A DNA stretch of 64,000 bases from Kordia algicida OT-1 (GTDB lineage Bacteria; Bacteroidota; Bacteroidia; Flavobacteriales; Flavobacteriaceae). Below the pieces are notes generated by a model that did not search any database, was not told where the DNA came from, and worked only from the letters and a program-made list of their open reading frames with translations. This document shows positions 37,603 through 45,414 of this stretch, piece after piece (position 1 is the stretch's first letter; every line of letters begins with the position of its first letter). The DNA lies in the NCBI RefSeq assembly GCF_000154725.1, contig NZ_DS544873.1:3509339-3573338 (forward strand). Reading direction: 5' to 3'. The position numbers and the translations under genes were made by a program.

Positions 37603-38281
37603 AATTGGAGTTTTGCTGATGAAGTCGTATGGCTTTTTGTGACAGTAACAATCCTACCGCAAGCGACATAAACGCACCAATGGAAATTCCCGGAATGTAT
37701 TCTATAATAAGAAAGAAATCATAGATTCCGTGAAAAAAAGTTGCCAATCCCAATCCCGTGAGATTGTATTTGACACGGTTTCTAGAAAATTTTGCTTTCC
37801 CCATGTAATATCCCATGATAATTCCAAAAGTAGCATGCGCAGGAACTGCCGTAAAAGCTCTGTAAATAGCAACATTTACGCCACCTTGAAACGCATACGC
37901 TAAGTTTTCGGTAACCGCAAAGCCCATCGAAACCATAATGGCATACATAATGCCGTCATACGGTTCATCGAACTCTTTGTGGCGTTGTGCAAAATAGCGT
38001 ACAAAGATGTATTTGCTGAATTCTTCCACCAATGCAATCACCAAAAAAGCTTTGCAAAACTGAATCCAAATGACTTGCTCCTCTAGTTGTGGATAGGTTT
38101 GTGAAAAGAATAAATGTGATACCGAAGCAATGAGAATACTACCAATAGCACCAAGCAAAAAACAGATAAATAATAGGTGCCGTGGCTCCTTGTCATATTT
38201 ATCGCTGTAATAAATATAAACTATAATGAGTAATGCAGGCGCAATAGATAATAATATTAACGGCATAGGTAGTTTTGTCAA
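37589..38281 (-). CDS. prsW: PrsW-family intramembrane metalloprotease
   Basis: 230 aa, about seven transmembrane helices. The family motifs are present: EEFSKY (EExxK, near residue 86), HATFGIIMGYYMG (near 150) and FHGIYDFF (near 184), which supply the Glu and His residues thought to hold zinc. In Bacillus PrsW cleaves an anti-sigma factor; no anti-sigma gene is nearby here, so the target is open. Its 3' end overlaps the convergent hydrolase gene. Confidence 0.88.
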   Translation of the reverse strand: MTKLPMPLILLSIAPALLIIVYIYYSDKYDKEPRHLLFICFLLGAIGSILIASVSHLFFSQTYPQLEEQVIWIQFCKAFLVIALVEEFSKYIFVRYFAQRHKEFDEPYDGIMYAIMVSMGFAVTENLAYAFQGGVNVAIYRAFTAVPAHATFGIIMGYYMGKAKFSRNRVKYNLTGLGLATFFHGIYDFFLIIEYIPGISIGAFMSLAVGLLLSQKAIRLHQQNSNFKPK

Positions 38282-38439
38282 AAATAAAAAAACGAAAGAT
38301 AAAATGAAGGATTTCTAGTGGTTTATCGCGGAAATCCTTTCTTAAAACTTTAAATAGTTACAAAATCGCTTTTTTTGTAAAAGTCTCGAAAACATACAGA
38401 ATAGCCTACAATAAACAGAAGCTTTGTCGCTAATTTTAT

Positions 38440-38447
38440 TATTTTTG
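38440..38447 (+). promoter_or_regulatory. -7 box (TATTTTTG) 4 nt before the yicC ATG
   Basis: Exact TAnnTTTG. The spacing to the ATG at 38452 would put the transcription start at or beside the start codon (leaderless mRNA). Confidence 0.5.
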
Positions 38448-38451
38448 CTGC

Positions 38452-39312
38452 ATGATAAAGTCTATGACAGGATTCGGAAAGTCTGTAGAACAACTTCCGA
38501 CAAAGAAAATAACTATTGAGCTCAAATCGCTGAATAGTAAAAGTTTGGATTTGAATGCTCGAATTCCTTCTTATTACAGAGAAAAAGAATTGGCAATGCG
38601 CAAAACAATTGCCAAAACCTTGTTGAGAGGAAAGGTTGATTTTTCTTTGTATTTAGAGATGACTGCGGAAGAAACTTCTACCGTAATCAACAAAGCTGTA
38701 GTACAAGAATACATGCACCAACTTCGCGATATTGAACCCAATGCTGATGACGTAGAGTTGTTGAAAATGGTAGTTAGAATGCCAGATTCATTAAAAACAG
38801 AACGCGAAGAAATAGACGAAAAAGAATTTGAAGTCATTCAAAAAGCATTGCAACACGCCATTTCTCAATTAGACGAATACCGAATTGCAGAAGGAAAAGT
38901 ACTTGAAACAGACTTTTTGTTACGTATCAATAATATTTCAAGTTTGTTGCAACAGGTAATTGATATGGACAGTGAACGAATGGCTTCTGTAAAAGACAGA
39001 TTGCGTCGCGCATTGGATGATTTGAAAGAACAAGTAGACGAAAATCGTTTTGAACAAGAACTGATTTACTATTTAGAGAAATTTGACATCACGGAAGAAA
39101 AGGTTCGTTTGGCAAATCACTTGGATTATTTTTCAAAATCGTTACATTCTGCAGATTCTAACGGAAAAAAATTAGGTTTTATTTCACAAGAAATTGGTCG
39201 TGAAATCAACACGATAGGCTCTAAATCTAATTATGCGCCTATGCAACAATTGGTTGTTCAAATGAAAGACGAATTGGAAAAAATTAAGGAACAATTGCTA
39301 AACGTATTGTAA
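38452..39312 (+). CDS. yicC: YicC/YloC-family endoribonuclease
   Basis: 286 aa. It begins with the invariant MIKSMTGFGKS and has the family's ELKSLNSKSLDLNARIP near residue 24. The C-terminal DUF1732 ends NTIGSKSNYAPMQQLVVQMKDELEKIKEQ. Members of this family cut RNA in E. coli and Bacillus. It overlaps gmk by one base (TAATG), the common yicC-gmk pairing. A long coiled, acidic middle part is present (about residues 100-220). Confidence 0.92.
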   Translation: MIKSMTGFGKSVEQLPTKKITIELKSLNSKSLDLNARIPSYYREKELAMRKTIAKTLLRGKVDFSLYLEMTAEETSTVINKAVVQEYMHQLRDIEPNADDVELLKMVVRMPDSLKTEREEIDEKEFEVIQKALQHAISQLDEYRIAEGKVLETDFLLRINNISSLLQQVIDMDSERMASVKDRLRRALDDLKEQVDENRFEQELIYYLEKFDITEEKVRLANHLDYFSKSLHSADSNGKKLGFISQEIGREINTIGSKSNYAPMQQLVVQMKDELEKIKEQLLNVL

Positions 39313-39893
39313 TGAAAAGAGGAAAACTGATTGTATTTGCAGCTCCTTCTGGCGCTGGAAAAACCACTATTGTTCATCATTTGTTAGGAATACCTGAATT
39401 GAACTTGGAGTTTTCTATTTCTGCGGCTTCTCGCGAAAAGCGTGGCAATGAGGTTGATGGAAAAGATTATTATTTTTTATCTCCGACAGATTTTAGACAA
39501 AAGATTAAAAACAAAGAGTTTTTGGAGTGGGAAGAAGTATATCCTGAAAATTATTACGGAACATTACAAACGGAAGTTGATCGTATTTGTGACGCAGGAA
39601 AGAACGTCATTTTTGATATTGATGTCGTTGGCGCATTGCGCATTAAACGAAAGTTCCCCGAAGAAACTTTGACTGTTTTTGTAGAACCACCACATATCAA
39701 CGAATTGATTGTTCGCCTGAAAAATAGAAAAACGGAAAGTCAAGAAAAAATTAATATGCGTATTGCCAAAGCGCCTGCAGAAATGGCAAACGCGCCGCAG
39801 TTTGATGTGCGTATTATGAATGATGATTTGGATAAAGCAAAAGCAGAAGCAGAACGTATTGTTGCTGCCTTTGTAGGAATTGAAAAAGCGTAA
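39312..39893 (+). CDS. gmk: Guanylate kinase
   Basis: Phosphorylates GMP to GDP. 193 aa. The P-loop APSGAGKTT is at residues 11-19. The GMP-binding segment SFSI-type here reads EFSISAASREKRGNEVDGKDYYFLS at 37-61, and the lid region is RLKNRKTES near 137. It is translationally coupled to yicC and precedes nadD by 5 nt, so the three genes form an operon. Confidence 0.96.
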   Translation: MKRGKLIVFAAPSGAGKTTIVHHLLGIPELNLEFSISAASREKRGNEVDGKDYYFLSPTDFRQKIKNKEFLEWEEVYPENYYGTLQTEVDRICDAGKNVIFDIDVVGALRIKRKFPEETLTVFVEPPHINELIVRLKNRKTESQEKINMRIAKAPAEMANAPQFDVRIMNDDLDKAKAEAERIVAAFVGIEKA

Positions 39894-39898
39894 TTCGG

Positions 39899-40480
39899 AT
39901 GAAAATTGGTTTGTATTTTGGTACGTTTAATCCAATTCATATTGGACATTTGACCATTGCCAATCATATGGCAGAATATAGCGACTTAGATGCTATTTGG
40001 ATGGTGGTGACGCCGCATAATCCGTTTAAAAAGAAAAGTTCTTTGTTGGATAATAATCATCGCTACCAAATGGTAATGATTGCAACAGACGATTATCCAA
40101 AAATTAAGCCAAGTACTATTGAATTTGATCTACCTCAACCAAATTATACGGTAAATACATTAGCTCATTTGCAGGAAAAATATCCAAAGTATGAGTTTTG
40201 CCTGATTATGGGCGAAGATAATTTAAAAAGTTTGCACAAATGGAAGAATTACGAAGTGATTTTAGACAACCACGATGTGTATGTGTATCCACGAATTTCA
40301 GAGGGAACTGTGGAGCATCAATTTACCGATCATCCGAAGATTCATCGTGTGGCGGCTCCGATTATGGAAATTTCTTCTACATTTATTCGAAAAGCCATTA
40401 AAGATCAGAAAAACATTAGACCTTTATTGCCGCAGAATGTTTGGGAATATGTGGATGAGATGAATTTTTATAGGAAGTAG
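39899..40480 (+). CDS. nadD: Nicotinate-nucleotide adenylyltransferase
   Basis: Adds AMP to nicotinate mononucleotide on the way to NAD. 193 aa. The nucleotidyltransferase motif is YFGTFNPIHIGHL at 7-19 with the HxGH histidines. FCLIMGEDNLKSLHKWKNYE is near 100 and the second signature EISSTFIRKAIKD near 158. It is the last gene of yicC-gmk-nadD, and its TAG is followed after a few bases by a TTTTTAGAC hairpin array. Confidence 0.96.
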   Translation: MKIGLYFGTFNPIHIGHLTIANHMAEYSDLDAIWMVVTPHNPFKKKSSLLDNNHRYQMVMIATDDYPKIKPSTIEFDLPQPNYTVNTLAHLQEKYPKYEFCLIMGEDNLKSLHKWKNYEVILDNHDVYVYPRISEGTVEHQFTDHPKIHRVAAPIMEISSTFIRKAIKDQKNIRPLLPQNVWEYVDEMNFYRK

Positions 40481-40531
40481 GTTTTTAGACTGCTTTGCTT
40501 TTAGATTTGTTAGACTTCTCAGATTTTTAGG
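40481..40531 (+). repeat. Modular TTAGA/hairpin array after a stop codon (copy d)
   Basis: Directly after the nadD TAG: TTTTTAGACTGCTTTGC, TTTTAGATTTG, TTAGACTTCTCAG, TTTTTAG. It has the same sense as the gene. Confidence 0.65.
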
Positions 40532-40579
40532 TATGAGGTTGGTTGAAATATCTAAAAACGTTTTGAAAATTATAGTTTT

Positions 40580-40830
40580 TTACCACGAATTCACGAATTG
40601 TTTTTCTTCTTCTCTTTGCTTTGATTATTTTCACGAATTGTTTACTGTTGTGGAAAGTCCTTTGAAACGTCTTTACGAGGTAGTATGACGAAGTAATCTG
40701 TTTGTTAGGTTTCCGTTCTCAATACTCATATCTAAATACTCAATACTTTTTTACCACGAATTCACGAATTGTTTTTCTTCTTGTCTTTACTTTGATGATT
40801 TTCATGAATTGCTTACTGTTGTGGGATGCT
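40580..40830 (-). repeat. Long dispersed repeat, copy 2 (inverted relative to copy 1)
   Basis: The reverse complement matches 10340-10530 with few differences. Here the ~75-bp unit beginning TTACCACGAATTCACGAATT is present twice (40580-40652 and 40751-40825) around the central AGTATGACGAAGTAATCTG part. It fills most of the 487-nt gene-free stretch 40481-40967; the rest holds array d, a B half-repeat and a heptamer tract. Confidence 0.8.
40717..40751 (+). repeat. Heptanucleotide degenerate tandem repeat
   Basis: TCTCAAT, ACTCATA, TCTAAAT, ACTCAAT, ACTTTTT in one 7-nt phase; the complement of the tract at 10377-10411. Confidence 0.7.
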
Positions 40831-40850
40831 GAATCGAGTTCAGCATGACG
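40826..40850 (+). repeat. Palindromic repeat family B, half copy
   Basis: ATGCTGAATCGAGTTCAGCAT followed by GACG; the hairpin arms GCTGAA/TTCAGC have changed together compared with other copies. Confidence 0.6.
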
Positions 40851-40918
40851 AAATTGTTGTATACGATTTAAGGAACAAAAAGCTTGTATTGTATATTCTT
40901 AATAATCTGTGTTTAGCA

Positions 40919-40953
40919 TCTCAATACTCATGACTAAATTCTCAGTACTTCCC
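40919..40953 (+). repeat. Heptanucleotide degenerate tandem repeat
   Basis: TCTCAAT, ACTCATG, ACTAAAT, TCTCAGT, ACTTCCC in phase. Confidence 0.6.
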
Positions 40954-40967
40954 AACCACAAACTACC

Positions 40968-41357
40968 TTAATTGTCAATCTTAGTATAAAGGTATTCTTC
41001 ATCTTTATCCATATCCGCTAAGACCAAAATTCCGTCGTTTCCTTCGTTGACACCTTTTAATTCGTAACATTTAGAGAAGAAACCTTCATTGTCTTCTATT
41101 TTGATAAACAACGAACGATATGTACTGTTTTCATCACATTGTGTAGAAATTGTATAGTGATATTTTTTGTGTTCTTTATTGGCATAATAATCCTTACAGA
41201 TACCATTTTGAAGAAATTCTAATTTGTATTCAGGGTTTTCCTGAGAAACCCACGCACCTATGATTTCCTTTTTAGGCATTACAAAAGAGGTAATTCCCAT
41301 AAGAATCAATAATAGTATAGAAAGCGGAATGATAATTAGAGGACGATAGCTCTTCAT
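40968..41357 (-). CDS. Small membrane-anchored protein of unknown function
   Basis: 129 aa from the ATG at 41357 (MKSYRPLIIIPLSILLLILM). The longer reading from 41411 adds 18 unlikely residues before the hydrophobic segment. One N-terminal membrane anchor or uncleaved signal lies at about residues 5-25. A soluble domain follows with IIGAWVSQENPEYKLEFLQNG, the pattern of lipocalin-like 'stress or copper' domains that begin with G-x-W. I cannot name the family. It is flanked on both sides by repeat-rich intergenic DNA. Confidence 0.65.
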   Translation of the reverse strand: MKSYRPLIIIPLSILLLILMGITSFVMPKKEIIGAWVSQENPEYKLEFLQNGICKDYYANKEHKKYHYTISTQCDENSTYRSLFIKIEDNEGFFSKCYELKGVNEGNDGILVLADMDKDEEYLYTKIDN

Positions 41358-41410
41358 AATATTGGTTTCTTTTAGATAGGGCAATATTAGAAGATTTTCA
41401 GGGTACCACA

Positions 41411-41434
41411 CAAGGGGAAAAATCCCCTTTTTTG
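41411..41434 (+). other. GC stem-loop with T-tract
   Basis: AAGGGGA-AAAA-TCCCCTT followed by T's on the plus strand. It looks like a terminator, but no plus-strand gene ends nearby. It may stop antisense transcription or lie in a 5' region of the minus-strand gene. Confidence 0.4.
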
Positions 41435-41457
41435 TAGGTTTTTAACTTATATTCAAT

Positions 41458-41595
41458 AAAAGAGGCTGTCTAAAATGTGCTTTAAACGTCATTCTGGGCT
41501 TGATCCAGAATCTCATCGTACTGATTATCAAATGTTATGAGAAACCGAATCAAGTTCGGTTTGACGAAATCTTTACTTTTTAGACAGCCTCTTTT
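41458..41595 (-). terminator. kbp terminator with a palindromic repeat inside its loop
   Basis: Arms AAAAGAGGCTGTCTAAAA (41458-41475) and TTTTTAGACAGCCTCTTTT (41577-41595) are 18-bp complements with flanking A/T. The ~100-nt loop is occupied by a complete family B repeat. It lies 10 nt past the kbp stop codon. Confidence 0.75.
41487..41566 (+). repeat. Palindromic repeat family B, complete copy in a terminator loop
   Basis: CGTCATTCTGGGCTTGATCC AGAATCTCAT on the left and ATGAGAAACCGAATCAAGTT CGGTTTGACG on the right. The left arm CTGGG/TCCAG differs from CTGAA/TTCAG of other copies but still pairs (one G-U). Confidence 0.7.
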
Positions 41596-41605
41596 ATTGT
41601 TTTTA

Positions 41606-42115
41606 TTATTTATCTAAAGAAGGAATTCGTAATACTTGCCCTGGATAAATTAAATTTGGATCTTTTAACATTGGCTTGTTTGCCTCAAAGATCACTGGAT
41701 ATTTCATTGCATTTCCGTAATAATGTTTTGCAATTTTTCCTAGTGTATCTCCTTTGGCAACCGTATGAAATTGTGCTTCTGGTTCTTTGTGTTCAACTTC
41801 CATTCGGTCATCAACCATTGCAATTCCTTGCGTATTTCCAACTACTAGAACTACTTTTTCTTTTGTAGCTTGATCGTGTGCTTTTCCTGTAATAATAGCT
41901 GTATCACCTTCAAGTGAAACACTTAAATCTTCTACATGTAATTCTAAATCGCCAATTGTTTCTACAATTGATGCTTCGGCTTTGGCTTTTTCGGCAGCAA
42001 CTGCTTCAGCATGTTCCGCAGCAGCTTCAGCGGCTTTTTCGGCAGCTTCTTCAGCAGATGTTTTTCCGCCAAATAGTTTTGCTCCAGCATCTTTGATAAA
42101 TGAAAATAATCCCAT
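41606..42115 (-). CDS. kbp: BON-LysM protein, Kbp/YgaU type
   Basis: 169 aa. It opens with MGLFSFIKDAGAKLFGG, very like E. coli Kbp (MGLFNFVKDAGEKLW). An Ala/Glu-rich helical insert is at about 20-48, a BON domain at 50-108 (DLSVSLEGDTAIITGKA) and a LysM domain at 117-167 (HTVAKGDTLGKIAKHYYGNA, ANKPMLKDPNLIYPGQVLRIP). E. coli Kbp is a cytoplasmic potassium-binding protein, and no signal peptide is visible here either. The Ala/Glu insert is longer than in E. coli. It is a single gene. Confidence 0.9.
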   Translation of the reverse strand: MGLFSFIKDAGAKLFGGKTSAEEAAEKAAEAAAEHAEAVAAEKAKAEASIVETIGDLELHVEDLSVSLEGDTAIITGKAHDQATKEKVVLVVGNTQGIAMVDDRMEVEHKEPEAQFHTVAKGDTLGKIAKHYYGNAMKYPVIFEANKPMLKDPNLIYPGQVLRIPSLDK

Positions 42116-42377
42116 AATTCTTTACTTTTTTTATTATTAATGAAGTTTTTTATTGTGTTGTTAAAGTACGAAAAGTCCAGCGATTCACAAAAGCTCAGCA
42201 GTATTTCTGTAACTTTACGATGTATTGCATTATTGTTCGATTTATAGCTTTAAAATATCGTTGCAGTTTGGAAATTTTCAGCGAAATGATGAATCGTGTT
42301 TTTTGGGGAAGATTTAAAAAATCAAAATACCTGTAGTTTTATCTTGAAAGTGAAGAAATTCACTAGAAAAATTTAGA

Positions 42378-42440
42378 AGATTCCGTCCTGCGACGGAATT
42401 AATTCAACGTACACTTTTGAATGCGTCTTTCAGACTTTTC
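42378..42440 (+). repeat. Double-hairpin repeat family E, copy 1
   Basis: GATTCCGTCCTGCGACGGAA TTAATTCAACGTACACTTTT, then GAATGCGTCTTTCAGACTTTTC. The first hairpin is ATTCCGTC-CTGC-GACGGAAT. Confidence 0.7.
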
Positions 42441-42500
42441 TTTGCTAGTAATTTGAACATGTGAAGCAATTCCATAAAAAATACTTGAAATCATTTTAAG

Positions 42501-42575
42501 AGATTCCGTCCTGCGACGGAATTAATTCAACTCACTTTTGAATGCGTCTTTTCAGACTTTTCAAAAGTGAGTTTC
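42501..42575 (+). repeat. Double-hairpin repeat family E, copy 2
   Basis: The same ATTCCGTC/GACGGAAT hairpin, then a perfect 14-bp outer stem AACTCACTTTTGAA / TTCAAAAGTGAGTT enclosing GTCT/AGAC. It lies about 120 bp from copy 1. Confidence 0.75.
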
Positions 42576-42584
42576 ATTAAAAAA

Positions 42585-42620
42585 AGAAACAGTTTTTACA
42601 CAAGTGTAAAAACTGTTTCT
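42585..42620 (-). terminator. Terminator of the lipoprotein gene
   Basis: Perfect 17-bp stem AGAAACAGTTTTTACAC / GTGTAAAAACTGTTTCT with a 2-nt loop, followed on the minus strand by U7. It lies 32 nt past the stop codon at 42653. Confidence 0.85.
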
Positions 42621-42652
42621 AAACTAAATAACCAACCAAAGTCTTTATATGT

Positions 42653-43597
42653 TTATTTCTTAAAGTCGTCCTTGTTGAACTTCTTATTGATAATCTTTTT
42701 ACGTTTTTTGTCAGTCTGCTTCAACTTTGTAGAACTTCCATCTGTAGAAGAACGTAAATACTGAATGTATCCTCTACCTTGAAATTCGTATGTTGTTCCA
42801 GAATCTGGGTGAAATAATTCTATTGTTCCGTCATCTATAACGTTCAATTCAAAGTATTCATTGTCTAGGTAATCATAATCTAATGTTAAAACTTTTGCGT
42901 ACGGATCGCCTTCTACATCGTACACCGTATAAATTCCTTCGTAATCGTAGACTAAATTTGCAATTGGTGTATCTGGACTGTCTGTAGATGATAAGAACGT
43001 ATCATCGTTTCCACCTGCTAAAAAGCTTAAAAAGTTTTCATCATCAAACTGATTTAACATTCCTGCCTGACTTGTATATACTTTTTTCCAAGCTGTAAAT
43101 TCTTGTAATAAATAGTGAATGTTGTCATAGAATACAAAGTCATAATCAAAATTTGATCGCTGATATCCTGTTAAGTAATAACTTGTGTTTGTAGAAGTAT
43201 CTACCAAACGAATTCTATTGATTCCTAACTGATCTACACGCAGTGGATAATATCCGTCAATGTCGTGATCGATATCTACAAAATCAAAATCAGTTCCGTA
43301 AGCTCCAACGTCAATTCCGTAACCGTTTCCATTGTTTCCTATTCCTGAAATATTGTTGTTTGCATATAAAGTTCCATTAATAAATGAAACGGTAAATGCT
43401 CGTTGTAAAAATGGTACTTCTCCATTTCCTGTTGTTTCGTTAATATTTACATACCACAATTCATACGAGCTTAATAATTGATTCAACGTAATGCTTGGCT
43501 CGTCTATAATTGGGTCTTCTACAATAACTTCTGTATAACATGAAGTCATTACAGAGCTAAATAATGTAATTGCTAAAAGTAATTTTAAAGTCTTCAT
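42653..43597 (-). CDS. Conserved-type lipoprotein of unknown function
   Basis: 314 aa. The N-terminus is a lipoprotein signal: hydrophobic LKLLLAITLFSSVM then TSC with the cysteine at about residue 20. The mature protein is rich in Asp, Tyr and Asn. The first half contains ELWYVNINETTGNGEVPFLQRAFTVSF and a Gly/Asn loop (NNISGIGNNGNGYG). A lysine-rich tail follows (KQTDKKRKKIINKK), unusual for an otherwise acidic protein. Presumably it is anchored in the outer membrane. I recognise no catalytic motif. It diverges from gpsA. Confidence 0.8.
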   Translation of the reverse strand: MKTLKLLLAITLFSSVMTSCYTEVIVEDPIIDEPSITLNQLLSSYELWYVNINETTGNGEVPFLQRAFTVSFINGTLYANNNISGIGNNGNGYGIDVGAYGTDFDFVDIDHDIDGYYPLRVDQLGINRIRLVDTSTNTSYYLTGYQRSNFDYDFVFYDNIHYLLQEFTAWKKVYTSQAGMLNQFDDENFLSFLAGGNDDTFLSSTDSPDTPIANLVYDYEGIYTVYDVEGDPYAKVLTLDYDYLDNEYFELNVIDDGTIELFHPDSGTTYEFQGRGYIQYLRSSTDGSSTKLKQTDKKRKKIINKKFNKDDFKK

Positions 43598-43697
43598 AAG
43601 CCAATCGTTTTAATGTTGATGCTTAGTTACTTTCAAAACGTATGCCAAAAAATTAAACTCCTGATTTTCAATACTAAGATCACAACGATATTTTGCG

Positions 43698-43705
43698 TAT
43701 TTTTG
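43698..43705 (+). promoter_or_regulatory. -7 box (TATTTTTG) 4 nt before the gpsA ATG
   Basis: Exact TAnnTTTG. As with yicC, the transcription start would coincide with the start codon. Confidence 0.5.
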
Positions 43706-43709
43706 AAGT

Positions 43710-44711
43710 ATGGACAAAGAATTAAAATATGCTGTTTTTGGTGCGGGAAGTTGGGCAACTGCCATTGTGAAAATGCTTTGTGAAAACCTGGATGAAATTG
43801 GTTGGTACATGCGAAGCGTGTATACAAAAGAACATTTGCTAAAGGAACAACACAATCCAAGTTACTTAAGTTCGGTAGAGTTTGACACTGATAAACTAAA
43901 GTTAAGCAACGATATTAATGAAATTGCCAGCTATGCAGATGTATTAATTTTTGTGATTCCATCTGCGTTTATTTATGGTGAGTTGCAAAAATTAACAGTT
44001 GATATTACAGATAAAACTATTGTTTCTGCTGTCAAAGGAATTATTCCTGAATCGGGATTGTTGGTCGGAGAGCATTTTCATGATGTGTACAAAACTCCTT
44101 TTGAAAATATTGCTGTAATTGCTGGACCTTGTCATGCAGAAGAAGTTGCCTTGGAACGCTTGTCGTATTTAACGATTTCTTGTGCCGATCAAGAGAAAGC
44201 ACAAGCGATTGCTGATAAATTATCGAGCAATTACATCAAAACAAAAATTAGTGATGATGTGATTGGTACAGAATACGCTGTGATGCTAAAAAACATCTAT
44301 GCCATTGCTGCGGGAATTGCACACGGATTGGGTTATGGAGATAATTTTCAAAGCGTATTGATGAGTAATGCTATTCGCGAAATGAAACGTTTTATCAAAA
44401 AAGTCCATAAGATGAAACGTAACATTAACAATTCTGCTTATTTGGGCGATTTATTAGTGACAGGCTATTCTGTTTTTTCTCGAAATCGCATGTTTGGAAA
44501 TATGGTTGGAAAAGGTTACACGGTAAAATCTGCACAAATGGAGATGAATATGGTTGCCGAAGGTTATTATGCCACCAATAGTGCATATCTGTTGAATCAG
44601 AAGAATGAAAAGAAAACCAATATGCCTATTATTGACGCAGTGTATGCAATTTTGTATCAGAATAAAAATCCGAAGAAAGTCTTTAAAAAATTGACAGAGA
44701 AGTTGGATTGA
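43710..44711 (+). CDS. gpsA: Glycerol-3-phosphate dehydrogenase [NAD(P)+]
   Basis: Makes sn-glycerol-3-phosphate from dihydroxyacetone phosphate for phospholipids. 333 aa. The Rossmann motif is FGAGSWATAIVKML at residues 9-22. VSAVKGI near 110 and AGPCHAEEVA near 138 are family blocks. The catalytic lysine is in GTEYAVMLKNIYAIAAGIAHGLGYGDN near residue 196-220, with GTEYAV replacing the commoner G-x-E-x-x-G-A. It is a single gene. Confidence 0.95.
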   Translation: MDKELKYAVFGAGSWATAIVKMLCENLDEIGWYMRSVYTKEHLLKEQHNPSYLSSVEFDTDKLKLSNDINEIASYADVLIFVIPSAFIYGELQKLTVDITDKTIVSAVKGIIPESGLLVGEHFHDVYKTPFENIAVIAGPCHAEEVALERLSYLTISCADQEKAQAIADKLSSNYIKTKISDDVIGTEYAVMLKNIYAIAAGIAHGLGYGDNFQSVLMSNAIREMKRFIKKVHKMKRNINNSAYLGDLLVTGYSVFSRNRMFGNMVGKGYTVKSAQMEMNMVAEGYYATNSAYLLNQKNEKKTNMPIIDAVYAILYQNKNPKKVFKKLTEKLD

Positions 44712-44792
44712 TTAATGATTTTATTTGATGATTTGAAAATGTGTCAATTTGAAAATTCATTTTAAAGAAAAATCCAAATTCTCTCAGAAACA

Positions 44793-44912
44793 GACTATAG
44801 TACCAAGAGCGAAGCGATACTAAAATACCAAAAGGCGAAGCCAAGTCTAAAAGCGCATAGCGCGATCTAAAAGCATTAGCGAGTCTAAGAGCGAAGAAAG
44901 TCTAAAAAAAGT
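44793..44912 (-). repeat. Modular TTAGA/hairpin array at a stop codon (copy e)
   Basis: Read on the minus strand from the TAG of the 131-aa gene: TAGAC, TTTTTTTAGACTTTCTTCGC, TCTTAGACTCGCTAATGC, TTTTAGATCGCGCTATGCGC, TTTTAGACTTGGCTTCGCC, then degenerate TTTTAGTATCGCTTCGCTC. It is the longest array in the window, with at least five units. Confidence 0.75.
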
Positions 44913-45308
44913 CTATTTCACTAAAATCCCCGTAGTTTCCATCAACGGAAGCGGACGAAAAGCATTGGTATTAATCGTATTTTTTCTGAACAGATATTTT
45001 TTGTCGTACATCTTGTTTCCTTCAAAGAACGTCACGCGAAATTCATTGTTGAGTGCCAATACATCTTCTTGCATCCATTCTGCTTTTGCATACGATTTTG
45101 CAGGTAGTTTTGCCAATTTGTGACGCATCGTAGACGTTTCTCTTTTTTCATCATAACCGCGAGAAACAATGAGAATCATCTCCAAATCTACCTCTTTATC
45201 ATTGATGATGTACGCGTTCCAATCGTCCGTTTTGTAGATTTCGTTGTATTCTTGTACAACTGCCATATACACGCCTTCTACTTCTGGAATTTCAATATCT
45301 TTTTTCAT
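44913..45308 (-). CDS. Hypothetical protein next to pheS
   Basis: 131 aa, soluble, no signal peptide. Readable features are KKDIEIPEVEGVYMAVVQEYN at the start and a basic/aromatic middle part (AKAEWMQEDVLALNNEFRV). I know no function for it. Position, about 100 nt downstream of pheS on the same strand, might make it part of the same transcript, but a family A repeat lies between. Homologues beside pheS risk being misnamed as tRNA-synthetase subunits; it has no such domain. Confidence 0.75.
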   Translation of the reverse strand: MKKDIEIPEVEGVYMAVVQEYNEIYKTDDWNAYIINDKEVDLEMILIVSRGYDEKRETSTMRHKLAKLPAKSYAKAEWMQEDVLALNNEFRVTFFEGNKMYDKKYLFRKNTINTNAFRPLPLMETTGILVK

Positions 45309-45328
45309 AGTATTTGTCGTTCATATTT

Positions 45329-45408
45329 CGTCTTTGCGAAACTTTTGAAGAAAGTTGTAGCAATCTGTTTCTAGAAAAGCTGATTACTTCACTATGCTCG
45401 TAATGACA
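45329..45408 (+). repeat. Palindromic repeat family A, copy 3 (shortened)
   Basis: CGTCTTTGCGAAAC, GTAGCAATCTG, TGATTACTTC and GCTCGTAATGACA in the same order as copies 1 and 2. The end arms no longer match perfectly. Confidence 0.65.
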
Positions 45409-45414
45409 ATTCGA

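Larger units (their letters stand above)
42116..42652. other. Repeat-bearing intergenic stretch
   Basis: 537 nt without a convincing gene. It holds two copies of repeat E (42378-42440, 42501-42575) and the terminator at 42585-42620. The first ~260 nt show nothing recognisable. Confidence 0.6.

Noticed and set aside
44793-44912. Possible CRISPR or tRNA-like cluster from repeated AGCG words
   Set aside because: It consists of tiny hairpins with TTAGA linkers; no cloverleaf or constant spacer length.
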